A DNA stretch of 64,000 bases, from NCBI GenBank assembly GCA_029269125.1, contig JARHXX010000022.1, forward strand, positions 1-64,000. Reading direction: 5' to 3'. The number at the start of each line of letters is the position of its first letter. Positions within the stretch are counted from its first letter, which is position 1. The stretch comes from Kiritimatiellaeota bacterium B1221. GTDB taxonomy: Bacteria; Verrucomicrobiota; Kiritimatiellia; SS1-B-03-39; UBA6053. Shown piece by piece: positions 35,438 to 44,502 of the stretch. The notes beneath the pieces are model-generated. The model was not told the DNA's origin and did no database searches. It was given only the letters and a program-made list of their open reading frames with translations. The position numbers were made by a program, and so were the translations under genes.

Positions 35438-35905
35438 ATGGAACGTTTGCAGAAATTCCTTACCCGCGCTTTGGTGATTTTCAGCTTATTCAGCATCGGT
35501 TTTGTGTTCGGTAAACATGCCGTCAAACCGGAGGCGCAGACAGCCCTGCTGCATGCAAAAGGGGCTCAGGTCGTCGTGTATTATCTGCATTCCACCTTCC
35601 GCTGTGTCACTTGCAATACGATGGAAACGATGACAAAGGACTTGCTGGAGTCCTCCTACAAATCGCAATTGGCAGCGGGAGAAATGATTTGGGTTGAAGA
35701 TGACTTTCAAAAGAACGACCGTTTGGCCAGGCAGTTTGAGGTGATCGCCAGCTGTGTGGTGGTGGTCGAAATGGAAGACGGCGAAGTTTTGGATTATCAG
35801 CGGTTGGATGAGGTGTGGACTTTAATGAATGACCCCGGGGAATTTAATCAGTATATCCGCCAGGCCATTGACGGATATTTGGAAGGGCAAGGAGGGGGCT
35901 CATGA
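35438..35905 (+). CDS. arsF: ArsF-like (nitrophenyl compound nitroreductase subunit family) protein
   Basis: The 155-residue protein has an N-terminal signal anchor (ALVIFSLFSIGFVFGKHAV) and the family hallmark VVYYLHSTFRCVTCNTMETM with Cys56 and Cys59, followed by a thioredoxin-like remainder. It has no flavin domain despite the family's name. It overlaps the arsG-like start by 4 bp. It probably works with the DsbD-type membrane protein in thiol redox transfer or organoarsenical handling in the envelope. Confidence 0.8.
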   Translation: MERLQKFLTRALVIFSLFSIGFVFGKHAVKPEAQTALLHAKGAQVVVYYLHSTFRCVTCNTMETMTKDLLESSYKSQLAAGEMIWVEDDFQKNDRLARQFEVIASCVVVVEMEDGEVLDYQRLDEVWTLMNDPGEFNQYIRQAIDGYLEGQGGGS

Positions 35906-36588
35906 TATGGACTCTGATGCTCAGCGGATTGTGGCTGGGGATATTGACCGCCATTAGTCCTTGTCCATTGGCGACCAATGTTGTGGCCATTTCGTTTATC
36001 GGCCGCAAGGCCGGTGAGCAAAAACATGTGATTACATCCGGATTGATTTATGCATTGGGGCGCACCTCGGCCTACGTGATTTTAGGAATGGCCATCACCA
36101 CCGGGATGCTGGGGTCTGCGGAGGTTTCCCGTTTCCTTCAGAAGTATATGAATGAGGCACTGGGTCCCGTTTTGATTTTACTTGGACTGCTGCTGCTGGG
36201 CTGGATCGGCTCCGGCGTCTCTTTACAGATCGGAACGGAGAAGCTGCAGGAAAAAGCGCTAAAGGGCGGATTGATTTGGGCCTTGCCCATCGGATTATTG
36301 TTTGCGCTTTCATTCTGTCCGGTGTCGGCGGGACTGTTTTTCGGTGGGCTGCTGCCTTTGGCATTGACACACGAATGGCCGATTATGTTACCGGTGGTTT
36401 ACGGCGTCGGCACCTCATCGCCAGTGGTGTTGTTTGCTTTGCTGATGGCCTTTGGATCGGCCTATGTGGGAAAAACATTTAATAGCCTTACCCACATCGA
36501 AATTTGGATCCGCCGGCTGGCCGGAACGGTCTTTATTCTGGCGGGTCTCTATTATTGTGTGACCCACATTTACGGATTTCAATTTTAA
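35902..36588 (+). CDS. arsG: ArsG-like CcdA/DsbD-type membrane protein
   Basis: The 228-residue protein has six or seven helices and two inverted-repeat Cys-Pro motifs, AISPCPLATN (Cys21) and LSFCPVSAGLFF (Cys139), the layout of CcdA/DsbD membrane electron carriers. The SPCPLATN form is that of ArsG-family proteins, described as putative aromatic-arsenical efflux permeases. It overlaps the arsF-like gene by 4 bp and ends the operon. Electron transport to the periplasmic thioredoxin-like proteins and direct export are both possible roles. Confidence 0.82.
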   Translation: MIWTLMLSGLWLGILTAISPCPLATNVVAISFIGRKAGEQKHVITSGLIYALGRTSAYVILGMAITTGMLGSAEVSRFLQKYMNEALGPVLILLGLLLLGWIGSGVSLQIGTEKLQEKALKGGLIWALPIGLLFALSFCPVSAGLFFGGLLPLALTHEWPIMLPVVYGVGTSSPVVLFALLMAFGSAYVGKTFNSLTHIEIWIRRLAGTVFILAGLYYCVTHIYGFQF

Positions 36589-36608
36589 CTCTTAAAAGGG
36601 GGGAAAAC

Positions 36609-36653
36609 ATGTATCCTGCAGAAGAGGGTTCATCGCCCGCGACTGACAAATAG
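36609..36653 (+). other. Micro-ORF with strong ribosome-binding site
   Basis: AAGGGGGGAAAAC precedes an ATG at 36609 that opens 14 codons (MYPAEEGSSPATDK) before TAG. It could be a leader peptide for the following membrane protein, a truncated gene start, or chance. No regulatory hairpin is visible, so the entry is tentative. Confidence 0.2.
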
Positions 36654-36670
36654 TGCCTGATTAAAACCGC

Positions 36671-37453
36671 TTGAAGTTTCGCTTCCGTGAATCGGGATTT
36701 GGTTTACTGGAAGATCTGCCGTATAAATTTCGAATGCCCACAGAAGTGAAAACTGAAAAACGAAAGCCGCTCCATTTCGGATGGATGCTGCTGATCTCTT
36801 TCGTATTGTTCAACTCCGCTCCGATTGTGGATCAGACGCTTCGCTGGTCCAATCATTTTAATGGTTTCGTCAATGGGGTGTTTCATATTTTTTTCTATGG
36901 ATGGGCCTGGGTGCTGTATTTCCTGCCGTGGAGCCTGGTGATTTATGGCGTATACCGGTGGCGGAAGTGGAAGCGGTACCGTGCCGTTTGGACGCTGGTT
37001 CCTACTGTGCTGATTTGGGGAGTCGTTTTTGTGGGTTTTGTGACGGATCCTCCCACCGCCAAAGGGATTTTTGAGCGAAAGATCCTGAATCCCATGCCGG
37101 CAAGCGTGAAAAACCTGAGGGCTTTCCGTGCCGGGGGCGGAGTTGCCGATTACACGTACCTGATCTCTTTTGATGTGGATCCTGAAGAATTTGAAGCGGT
37201 TTTAAAATCCAGACCTTTTGAACGTTCCTCCCGGAAACTCCGCGACTTGACGCTGTTTCGAAAATCGTATGGGGAAGATCCGCAACCTGCAATTTATGAG
37301 TTTCTGGTGGGAGAGAAGGAGGATTGGCCGTCCCCTTATGAATGGGGAGAGGTGGAGGTGTATGAATTTGAAACGGAAAACCATCATTGGTGGTACACCC
37401 TGATTACGGACAAAGCACATCGACGGGTCTTTTTTGAAGCCGGTTGTTATTAA
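36671..37453 (+). CDS. Membrane protein of unknown function
   Basis: The protein is 260 residues from 36671, or 239 if it starts at MPTEVKTEKRKPLHFG (36734), which seems the better cytosolic N-terminus. Three hydrophobic segments (GWMLLISFVLFNSAPIV, WVLYFLPWSLVIYGVY and VPTVLIWGVVFVGFV) precede a soluble extracytoplasmic domain of about 130 residues with many acidic and aromatic residues. That domain ends YEFETENHHWWYTLITD. I do not recognise a family. It is monocistronic between the arsenic operon and the STAS gene. Confidence 0.65.
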   Translation: MKFRFRESGFGLLEDLPYKFRMPTEVKTEKRKPLHFGWMLLISFVLFNSAPIVDQTLRWSNHFNGFVNGVFHIFFYGWAWVLYFLPWSLVIYGVYRWRKWKRYRAVWTLVPTVLIWGVVFVGFVTDPPTAKGIFERKILNPMPASVKNLRAFRAGGGVADYTYLISFDVDPEEFEAVLKSRPFERSSRKLRDLTLFRKSYGEDPQPAIYEFLVGEKEDWPSPYEWGEVEVYEFETENHHWWYTLITDKAHRRVFFEAGCY

Positions 37454-37661
37454 GGGGTATGATGCATTCATAAACCAGACAAAAACTTTCTTGGCGGACT
37501 TGCAGCTTCTTTCTTCGTTCCCTCAGTTTGTACGGTTGGGATTTTGGAGCGGACTATCAGGAATGAACGCCCTTAAATCTGCGTAGGGCAAGATTTCTCC
37601 TCTCCTGCAGAGGGGAGGGGCCGCTCAAAAGAGTTGTAACGTATTTTGATGTCGGGTAATA

Positions 37662-37700
37662 TTGGGTTTTAAAGAACCGGAGCATCCGGCCGAAACCCAA
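37662..37700 (+). promoter_or_regulatory. Nested hairpin in STAS gene leader
   Basis: Outer arms TTGGGTTT (37662-37669) and AAACCCAA (37693-37700) enclose inner arms CCGGA (37677-37681) and TCCGG (37685-37689). The structure ends exactly one base before the AAGGAG ribosome-binding site (37701-37706). It could stabilise the transcript or set ribosome access. The rest of 37454-37661 holds no gene. Confidence 0.5.
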
Positions 37701-37714
37701 AAGGAGACCTCAAC

Positions 37715-38095
37715 ATGAAAGTGCAACGACATGGCGTATCCATCGGTATTGAACGTGCAGGACAAGAATTTTTCCTGTCCTTGAAGGCGCAGGGGAAACT
37801 GACCCATCAGGATTATTTGAAAATTACCCCCCTGATTGATTCGGCGTTGGCGGAAGTGAAAGATCCGAAAGTAAAAGTCCTGATTGATGGTACTGAGCTG
37901 GAGGGGTGGGAAGCCCGGGCGGCTTGGGACGATTTGAAGTTGGGGGTGAAGCACGGGATCGAATTTGAAAAAATAGCAATTTACGGGAATAAAAAGTGGC
38001 AGGAAGTCGCGGCCAAAATCGGTAGCTGGTTTATGTCAGGCGAAGTGAAATTTTTTGAGGACGAAGAGGTGGCCGTTTCCTGGCTGTATGAATAA
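37715..38095 (+). CDS. STAS/SpoIIAA-like protein
   Basis: The 126-residue cytosolic protein belongs to the SpoIIAA-like family: GKLTHQDYLKITPLIDSALA, KVLIDGTELEGWEARAAWDD, KIAIYGNKKWQEVAAKIGSW and a final FEDEEVAVSWLYE. Family members bind lipids or act in stress-linked signalling, but most are uncharacterised. A good AAGGAG site precedes the ATG. It is monocistronic with a structured leader. Confidence 0.88.
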   Translation: MKVQRHGVSIGIERAGQEFFLSLKAQGKLTHQDYLKITPLIDSALAEVKDPKVKVLIDGTELEGWEARAAWDDLKLGVKHGIEFEKIAIYGNKKWQEVAAKIGSWFMSGEVKFFEDEEVAVSWLYE

Positions 38096-38222
38096 CGCCT
38101 AACCGAAAGAGGAGATCTCTCGACCATCGAAGATCTGTATTCTGCTTTAAACTTGAATAACGTTCTGTTTCTGCTCATGATTTTCCATATTTCGTCCGGT
38201 GATCCGGACCCTCGGATTTTTT

Positions 38223-38885
38223 ATGCGCAAATGGTTTTCAGATTCTTCGTCGGGCTTTTCATTAATTGAATTGCTGGTGGTTATTTCCGTTGTTCTGCTG
38301 TTAAGCGGATTGACGGCGGGAGGCTTGCGTGCGATGCGCTCGCATCAGGTGTTGAATCAGGCCGCGGCCCGATTGGAAATGTTGCTGGAGTTGGGACAGG
38401 GCCTGGCCATGTCGGAAGGGGAGTCGGTGTATCTGATTATCGCGGATCACGACAGTGAACCGGATGGGGTGCAGATGCGTGCCTACACCTTGATCAAAAA
38501 TTTGAGTGATTCGGAGTGGGTGCATACTTGGCAATTTCTGCCTGAGCATGTGGTGTTTGCCCGGGATGAGGATACGTCTGCGGTTGATTTATTGGGGCAG
38601 CCCCCCTTGGAAACGATTGAAAGTTCCGCCTGGGAGCCGGTTGTCGGGGCGTTGCGAGTTTTGCTGGAGATGACACCGGAGGGGACTTTTCGCTCGGGGC
38701 AGGATGCGGATTACCAATCGGCTTCATTACTTTTAGAGCGGGGACATTGGTCGGCGAGAGGGTTGGGCTGGGAATATTCGCCTCAACATGAGTATGAGAC
38801 GAAGGTCCCTTACGATGCGGTGCGTCTGCAGTTCCGTCCCCGTACGGGTATCATTCAGATGGAAAACAAAGAGACGCAACCATGA
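38223..38885 (+). CDS. Pseudopilin, Verru_Chthon cassette protein D-like
   Basis: The 220-residue protein starts at ATG 38223; a GTG at 38199 is an alternative. The leader MRKWFSDSSSG is followed by FSLIELLVVISVVLLLSGLT, the prepilin methylation helix with Glu5. The globular part (MLLELGQGLAMSEGESVYLI) is the size of a GspH/FimT-type minor pseudopilin. It is the first of four overlapping genes whose layout matches the Verru_Chthon D-B-C-A cassette. After cleavage by a prepilin peptidase it would enter a pseudopilus. Confidence 0.85.
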   Translation: MRKWFSDSSSGFSLIELLVVISVVLLLSGLTAGGLRAMRSHQVLNQAAARLEMLLELGQGLAMSEGESVYLIIADHDSEPDGVQMRAYTLIKNLSDSEWVHTWQFLPEHVVFARDEDTSAVDLLGQPPLETIESSAWEPVVGALRVLLEMTPEGTFRSGQDADYQSASLLLERGHWSARGLGWEYSPQHEYETKVPYDAVRLQFRPRTGIIQMENKETQP

Positions 38886-39340
38886 AACCGCAACAGGCCG
38901 GTTTCACCCTGATTGAACTGATGCTGACCCTCGGGGTGCTGTCGATTGGCTTGGTGAGTATTTTCACGTTATTGCCCGGTGTCTCAGAATTTAGCCGGGA
39001 AATGCGGGATCAGGATCGTATGCAGACTTTTGCGGATGCGGTATTCGCCTCTGTAGAATGGTCCCTGCGCAGTGCGGAATCCCCTGATATATTGCAGAAT
39101 GAGGAAAAGTTGGCTTTCCAAACCCTTTTGGGCGAACAGCAGTTGGTATTTGGTTCAGAGGAACAACCCTGGCCGGATACGAATGGAGTGGAGGATTGGG
39201 TGCCGGTATTCTTTTATACCTTGGAGGTCGAGACGAATTCGGTGAGAGAGGTTACGGTGCAATTATCTGTTCGTCCGGAATTTTCGAACGCCGCGCGTGC
39301 GTTTACCCGAACTGTATATCCGCAGGTGAAAGCATGGTGA
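38882..39340 (+). CDS. Pseudopilin, Verru_Chthon cassette protein B-like
   Basis: The 152-residue protein has the leader MKPQQAG followed by FTLIELMLTLGVLSIGLVSI, a GspI/PilV-type minor pseudopilin start. It overlaps the previous stop by 4 bp and the next gene by 7 bp. The short C-terminal domain contains VEVRE-like beta strands (YTLEVETNSVREVTVQLSVR). Confidence 0.85.
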   Translation: MKPQQAGFTLIELMLTLGVLSIGLVSIFTLLPGVSEFSREMRDQDRMQTFADAVFASVEWSLRSAESPDILQNEEKLAFQTLLGEQQLVFGSEEQPWPDTNGVEDWVPVFFYTLEVETNSVREVTVQLSVRPEFSNAARAFTRTVYPQVKAW

Positions 39341-40080
39341 TGCGGTCTTTTTCCCCCGGGGGGCAGGAGGCGGAGGTCAAAAGTGGTTTCACGGTGATGG
39401 AAATCATGGTGGCGATGGTGTTGTTTATGCTGGTGATGCTGTTGTTGGTGCGGGGGATGAACGCGGTGACCACCACGGTGACCCTGGGACAGCGGCGCAG
39501 TGAAGTGCACCGGCATTTAAAAAATGTCCGCCGGGTGATGCGGGAAGATGTGGAATCAATGATTGTGCATCCCGATTGGCCGGTCTTTGTCGGAGACAGC
39601 AATGCGGCGGCACCTCAAATGATGCTGGCCTTTTTACGATACCGGGCGGGAACAGATGGGGAAGGGGAGACCGAATGGGTGCAATATTGGCGGGAGGAAC
39701 ACGCAGAGGAGGCGCTGCAGTCCCGTTTGCAAAAGTGGGTGCGCTATTCTGCACCCGGCGTAAACCGGGAAACATTGAAGGGGGAGTGGTGGTTACATGT
39801 GAATCGCAGTCAATTGTCAGGAGAAATTTTGGCCGACGATCTCATTGCGTTGGATTTGCAGGTGCAGTCCGCGGCGGGAACGGAGACCGGCAGGGTCACC
39901 CGCCAAGTGGAGGTGGTGGATGTGCGGATTTTTTTGACGGTGCCGCCGGTGCCTCCCGCAGAGGCGCCCCTGGCCAGCACCCCCCTCAAGCGGATGGAGG
40001 AAGAAGAGGGATCCTGGATGCAATTCAGGAGTCGCCCGGGTTTTGTGATGGGGCCGGATCTTGAGGAGGACATCCCATGA
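39334..40080 (+). CDS. Pseudopilin, Verru_Chthon cassette protein C-like
   Basis: The ATG at 39334 lies inside the previous gene's end and gives 248 residues; the longer frame to 39196 is out-of-frame read-through. The leader MVMRSFSPGGQEAEVKSG precedes FTVMEIMVAMVLFMLVMLLL, so this is a GspJ/PilW-type pseudopilin. The body carries HRHLKNVRRVMREDVESMIV. It overlaps the next gene by 4 bp. Confidence 0.84.
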   Translation: MVMRSFSPGGQEAEVKSGFTVMEIMVAMVLFMLVMLLLVRGMNAVTTTVTLGQRRSEVHRHLKNVRRVMREDVESMIVHPDWPVFVGDSNAAAPQMMLAFLRYRAGTDGEGETEWVQYWREEHAEEALQSRLQKWVRYSAPGVNRETLKGEWWLHVNRSQLSGEILADDLIALDLQVQSAAGTETGRVTRQVEVVDVRIFLTVPPVPPAEAPLASTPLKRMEEEEGSWMQFRSRPGFVMGPDLEEDIP

Positions 40081-42092
40081 TACAGCCCTTCAAAAACGGT
40101 GATAAAAAACAAGGGTCGGCATTGATCCTTACGTTGTTGATGCTGGCGTTGATGCTGACCTTGGTACTGTATTATGTGAGTTTGATTCGTTTGGAAACCC
40201 AGGTCTCCGGATTCACCAGCGCCCAAAGTTACTCGAGAGCGGCTTTGAATGAAGCCATTGCGGAGGCATTGGGGGAGCTGGAAAGGCATCATCAATTGCG
40301 GGCGGATGAGAGGCGTGCCTCAGTGGCCGTTTCCACGTATCCTGAATTGCGGTCTGCCGGCGCGGGCGGGGCACTCACGGGAGGAGTGCGTTTGGTGGAG
40401 CTGGAAAGGCTCGGTTGGCCGGCCCCGGCGGACATACTTGCCTTTACCACCAATGCGTCATGGGTGATTTCAGGAGAGGAGGACGAAATCCATACCGCCT
40501 ATGCCTGGGCGGTAATTCCGTTGACCGGGATGTTGGATCCGCATGCTCTGGAAGGGTGGAATGCGGCACATCTGGGTTTCATGGACACCTTTCCGAATGA
40601 CCGGGTGTATTTTTCCGCGGCCGAATTCAGGGAGTCCCATCCCGGGGGAGCGCCCCTGTTTCTTCCCGGCACCTATGCCCAGGACCGCGGCTGGTTTGAT
40701 TATGTCAGTTCGACCTGGCAGACAAATGTGACGGTGAGGACGGGTACGCTGGGGATGAATCCCCTTGAATGGAATGACGCCGATTCCCTGGCCTTATTCG
40801 AGAGGCTCTATCCTGATCGGGATTTTGCCAGAATTCATCAGGCGTTTCTTGATTTTAAGGAGGGCCGAACCCTCCCCAGTGATCCGGATGGGATCACGGC
40901 GGTTCCGGTCCCCATGCTCAATGAAGTGAGCGCTTCGATGACGGTGGAAAATTTGGGGGATGATTGGGTAGAGATTGTTCATTATTTGGATTTGGAGGTC
41001 TGGTATCCCTTTCAAGGGAATGTGAATTCAAATCGTTATCGGGTGGCGATGACCCCGGCATTAAAATCCGCGTCTCCCGATTTGGCCATTGCTCCGGTGG
41101 CATCGGATGAGAAATGGACCTTCGAGGTTCCGGGCGGGGAACCCGAGAGCGCGTTTACGCTCCTGACGCTGACCACGGGGGCGCTTCGGGTAAGCCGCCC
41201 TGCCGGGCAAGTTTTAGAAGTGTATTGGGATTTGGACAGATTAGAGTTAGAGGAGGTAGGGCAGGGGGTTGCTGACCGGCTTCCGGCCGGACTCAAATTG
41301 GACATGCCGGCGGTGTCCGTCCCTGCTTCGGGGAGTGTGGTGAGAGTGGAAGCCACGATTGAAGTGAAGGATCCGGTTTTAAATTATGATGCCGCACATT
41401 GGGTGAAGTCGGACACATCCAGTCTGTTGGATATCAATGGGGCGGCCCGTACGGCGGAAGGGGCAGAGATTAAATCAGATGGGTGGTTGCGATGGACTCC
41501 TGCGGGGCGGCCGGGTGAATGGCAGGCGGGGTGGATAGGGTTTTTGCCTTTGGATACACCTTGGCGGAGTGTGGATCTGTTTGCAGAGGAAGGGCAGTGG
41601 TGGTTCCGGCATACACGTCCACCGGAATGGGAGCCGGGGAAATGGCATCGGGACCGGGTGAATCCCAACAGCATGCTGCAGGAAGCGTTGGCAGCGGTAT
41701 TTCTGGATTTACCCAAGGAGAAATGGCCGGGGGAGCCGTCACCGGAAACTGTGGAGTTGTCGGAAGCACGGTTGCTGGGCGCGGATCTTGCCGCGGCATT
41801 AGAATTGGACGAAGGAGCCGATCAACGGGGAGATTGGACAGATGCCATGCAATTCACCCTGCTGGATGGGGATGCGGACCGTCATTTGGCGGAATCGGTG
41901 CTGGCGAACAGCAGTGATCGCATGGCGATAGGCTATCAGCTTTATGGGTTGCTGGTATGGTCCGAAACCCGGTATCCCAACGGACGTTCCCGGACGCGGC
42001 ACAGAGAAAATGTGATTTTATGGGTCGATCCGTATCCCAATGGGGAGGGGAGGCATGCGGTGATGAAATTATTCCGGAGTCCCCTGCGTTAA
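40077..42092 (+). CDS. Verru_Chthon cassette protein A-like (GspK/PilX-like large protein)
   Basis: The 671-residue protein begins with NGDKKQGSALILTLLMLALM followed by LTLVLYYVSLIRLETQVSG, a PilX/GspK-type N-terminal helix without the usual methylation Glu. The long extracytoplasmic part is rich in beta strands and Trp. It closes the cassette and is the last gene before the pilus operon. It is shorter than the largest members of the family I know of. By analogy with GspK it may cap the pseudopilus tip. Confidence 0.8.
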   Translation: MIQPFKNGDKKQGSALILTLLMLALMLTLVLYYVSLIRLETQVSGFTSAQSYSRAALNEAIAEALGELERHHQLRADERRASVAVSTYPELRSAGAGGALTGGVRLVELERLGWPAPADILAFTTNASWVISGEEDEIHTAYAWAVIPLTGMLDPHALEGWNAAHLGFMDTFPNDRVYFSAAEFRESHPGGAPLFLPGTYAQDRGWFDYVSSTWQTNVTVRTGTLGMNPLEWNDADSLALFERLYPDRDFARIHQAFLDFKEGRTLPSDPDGITAVPVPMLNEVSASMTVENLGDDWVEIVHYLDLEVWYPFQGNVNSNRYRVAMTPALKSASPDLAIAPVASDEKWTFEVPGGEPESAFTLLTLTTGALRVSRPAGQVLEVYWDLDRLELEEVGQGVADRLPAGLKLDMPAVSVPASGSVVRVEATIEVKDPVLNYDAAHWVKSDTSSLLDINGAARTAEGAEIKSDGWLRWTPAGRPGEWQAGWIGFLPLDTPWRSVDLFAEEGQWWFRHTRPPEWEPGKWHRDRVNPNSMLQEALAAVFLDLPKEKWPGEPSPETVELSEARLLGADLAAALELDEGADQRGDWTDAMQFTLLDGDADRHLAESVLANSSDRMAIGYQLYGLLVWSETRYPNGRSRTRHRENVILWVDPYPNGEGRHAVMKLFRSPLR

Positions 42093-42198
42093 ATTTTTTT
42101 AACATTCTTGCCTATTCCAAGGTTGACCTATGACCCTTTCTTCTCTTAGATATCCCCTTCACTTCATGACACTTTTATCCCAAATTAAAGAGGCTACT

Positions 42199-42807
42199 AT
42201 GATTTCCCAAATCGGTCGTATTGCAATATTCAGCGGATTGCTTTTAGGAATCCTTCCCCTGAGAGCCCAGAGCCCGCAGATAAATCCCGCGGAAATGATT
42301 CGTGTGCGATCGATTGAAGCTGAAACGATTGCTTCACCGAAATACGCTGCAGATGTGCGGGGGGAATCTCTTACCCGTGATGGCCGTTTGGAGTGGTTGA
42401 TGGTTAAAGTCATTTACGACACCGCTCCCAAATGGACGGATGAAATCACTTTCACCTTCTATGTGGTGCTAAAGGGAAAAGCCGAAGACTTGCCCCGGGG
42501 AGCCAAAGAGCTCAACATGTTTAGTGAGACCGTGACGATTGTGAACGTGCCGGAGACCCGGAATGGTGAAACCACGGTTTTTCTGGATCCCTATACTTTG
42601 GCGCGCTACGGGGAAGCCACCCATGTGGCCGTAGAGGTGAGCATCAATGGACAGCCGGCCGGAAAATTTGCAAACCCATCCTTGCCGCAGAATGCGCCTG
42701 GTGGATGGTGGGAACGGGAAACCCCGAATCAAACCCCTTTGTTGACCCGCGATAAAACACCCTATGCGCTGATTGAGATCGACAAGCAAAATACGATTAA
42801 ACCCTGA
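42199..42807 (+). CDS. Exported protein, Amuc_1102-like
   Basis: The ATG at 42199, behind AAAGAGG, gives 202 residues with a signal peptide (MISQIGRIAIFSGLLLGILP, LRA). The mature part, beginning MIRVRSIEAETIASPKYAAD, is beta-rich and has no catalytic motif. Its place directly before the PilM-type gene equals that of Amuc_1102 in Akkermansia, which is the basis for the label. It is probably a periplasmic accessory of the pilus machine. The in-frame ATG at 42130 is less likely because it puts extra residues before the signal peptide. Confidence 0.72.
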   Translation: MISQIGRIAIFSGLLLGILPLRAQSPQINPAEMIRVRSIEAETIASPKYAADVRGESLTRDGRLEWLMVKVIYDTAPKWTDEITFTFYVVLKGKAEDLPRGAKELNMFSETVTIVNVPETRNGETTVFLDPYTLARYGEATHVAVEVSINGQPAGKFANPSLPQNAPGGWWERETPNQTPLLTRDKTPYALIEIDKQNTIKP

Positions 42808-42831
42808 TAAACCCCACAGGATCCACAAAAT

Positions 42832-44502
42832 ATGTCCAAAAGAATTCTTACTCTGGATGTGGGAGCCAGCACCTTAAAACTTGCTGAATTCCATCAAACC
42901 AAAGATCATCAGCTTGAATTAGTTAAATACGGGATCCGCGCGGTAGGGATCGATCCCGGAGACGAGGCGAACCGGATGGTTTACACCGGTACCGCTCTTC
43001 AGGAATTGATGCAGGAGTTACGTATCAAACCCGGCCCGGTGCTGCTTTCCCTTTCCGGAATGCATGTGTTTTCCCGTTATGTGAAATTACCGCCTGTTTC
43101 GGGTGATAAAATTTCGCAAGTCGTTGAATACGAAGCGAAACAGAATATTCCGAATTTGGATGAAGTGGTCTGGGACCGCCAGATTTTAACCGGAAGAGAA
43201 GGGGACATGGACGTGTTGCTGGCCGCGGTCAAGCAGCAGGTGGTGGAGGACCTCTCTGAAACCGTGCATAGTTGCGGTCTGGAAACCGAATTGGTCGATG
43301 TGTCTGTGGCCTCGATTTACAATGCCTACCGCAATTCGTATCCGGATGCGGAGGGATGCACCATGATTCTGGATATGGGGGCGAAAACCACCAATCTGAT
43401 TTTTGCGGAAGGCGAACAAGTTTGGAGTCGAAGCTTTCCGGTATCCGGAAATTCGATCAGCCAGTCCATTGCCAACGATTTTAATCTGGAGTTTGGTGAA
43501 GCCGAGGCGCTGAAAGAAAAAGTTTCGATGGTGGCGTTGGGCGGGGCTTACGAACCGCTGGAGGATCCCCAGGCGGATGCGGTCTCCAAATGTATCCGCG
43601 GGTCGATGACCCGTTTGCACTCGGAAATCAGCCGTTCCATTAATACGTACCGGAGTCAGCAGCACGGCACCGCTCCCCAGCGGGTCTTGTTGACCGGTGG
43701 AAGTGTGGTGATGAGCTACTTTGACATGTTTTTGAGTGAGAAGCTCGATGTGCCGGTCGAATATTTTAATCCGTTGGAAAGTGTGGTGATCGGCAATGCG
43801 GTCGATGACGAAGCCATCACCTCGGATTGGCATTTGCTTTGTGAAGTGGTGGGGCTGGCCCAGCGCAAAGCGGGTTCAGCGATTATGCAGATGAACCTGT
43901 TGCCGCCCTCGATTGTCCGCGAGCGGAACTTCCGTAAGAAACAAGGGGTGTTTGCGCTTTGTTTTGTAATGGTGGTTGCCATTTTGGGGGTTTGGGGCTG
44001 GTACAATGTTTCAAAACTGTCTCAACACCGCCTGTTATTAGGTGAGTTGGAATCTGAAGTGAGTGAATTGGAGGGCTGGCAACGGAAAATTGATGCCGAA
44101 AGAAGCGCTTTTGTGTCTGTGGGAGATGATCTCATGGCTCTGACCAATGTGGTGCATACCCGTTCGGGTTGGGCCCGGGTTTTAAAAGCGGTGGAGGAAA
44201 ATCTTCCGGAAGGCGTTTGGATTACCCAAATCCGTCCGGATAAAGATATGCCCAAACAGAAGATTGTTTTGATTGGTTCCTTTTACAAAGACGAACTGTA
44301 TGAACAGTGGGACCGCCCTGACAACGAGCCGATTGGTGAATTCCAGGAGGCCTTGAGTGCTTCCGGTGTTTTCGGGGAGGAGACCCGGTTTACCAGAAGT
44401 GTGACCAGTTTATCTGATGACAATGGCGAATATGCCGACCAGTTGAAGAGTATCGCTATTTTTCAAATTGAAATTGAACTTAAGAACCCGGTGGAATTAT
44501 GA
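42832..44502 (+). CDS. pilM: PilM-type ATPase-fold protein fused to a PilN-like membrane domain
   Basis: The 556-residue protein has an actin-like PilM part (1-350): LTLDVGASTLKLAEFHQ, LPPVSGDKISQVVEYEAKQN, MILDMGAKTTNLIFAEG and VLLTGGSVVMSYFD are the phosphate/nucleotide loops. A single transmembrane helix follows at about 372-391 (VFALCFVMVVAILGVWGWYN), then a coiled coil (about 400-430) and a PilN-like periplasmic domain (ENLPEGVWITQIRPDKDMPK). PilM and PilN are normally separate proteins that clamp the pilus ATPase to PilO, so here one chain spans the membrane. It corresponds to Amuc_1101. Confidence 0.88.
   Translation: MSKRILTLDVGASTLKLAEFHQTKDHQLELVKYGIRAVGIDPGDEANRMVYTGTALQELMQELRIKPGPVLLSLSGMHVFSRYVKLPPVSGDKISQVVEYEAKQNIPNLDEVVWDRQILTGREGDMDVLLAAVKQQVVEDLSETVHSCGLETELVDVSVASIYNAYRNSYPDAEGCTMILDMGAKTTNLIFAEGEQVWSRSFPVSGNSISQSIANDFNLEFGEAEALKEKVSMVALGGAYEPLEDPQADAVSKCIRGSMTRLHSEISRSINTYRSQQHGTAPQRVLLTGGSVVMSYFDMFLSEKLDVPVEYFNPLESVVIGNAVDDEAITSDWHLLCEVVGLAQRKAGSAIMQMNLLPPSIVRERNFRKKQGVFALCFVMVVAILGVWGWYNVSKLSQHRLLLGELESEVSELEGWQRKIDAERSAFVSVGDDLMALTNVVHTRSGWARVLKAVEENLPEGVWITQIRPDKDMPKQKIVLIGSFYKDELYEQWDRPDNEPIGEFQEALSASGVFGEETRFTRSVTSLSDDNGEYADQLKSIAIFQIEIELKNPVEL

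Noticed and set aside
43186..43833. 215-codon antisense frame inside the PilM gene
   Set aside because: It has a His/Arg-rich shadow-frame composition, no ribosome-binding site, and a conserved gene on the other strand.
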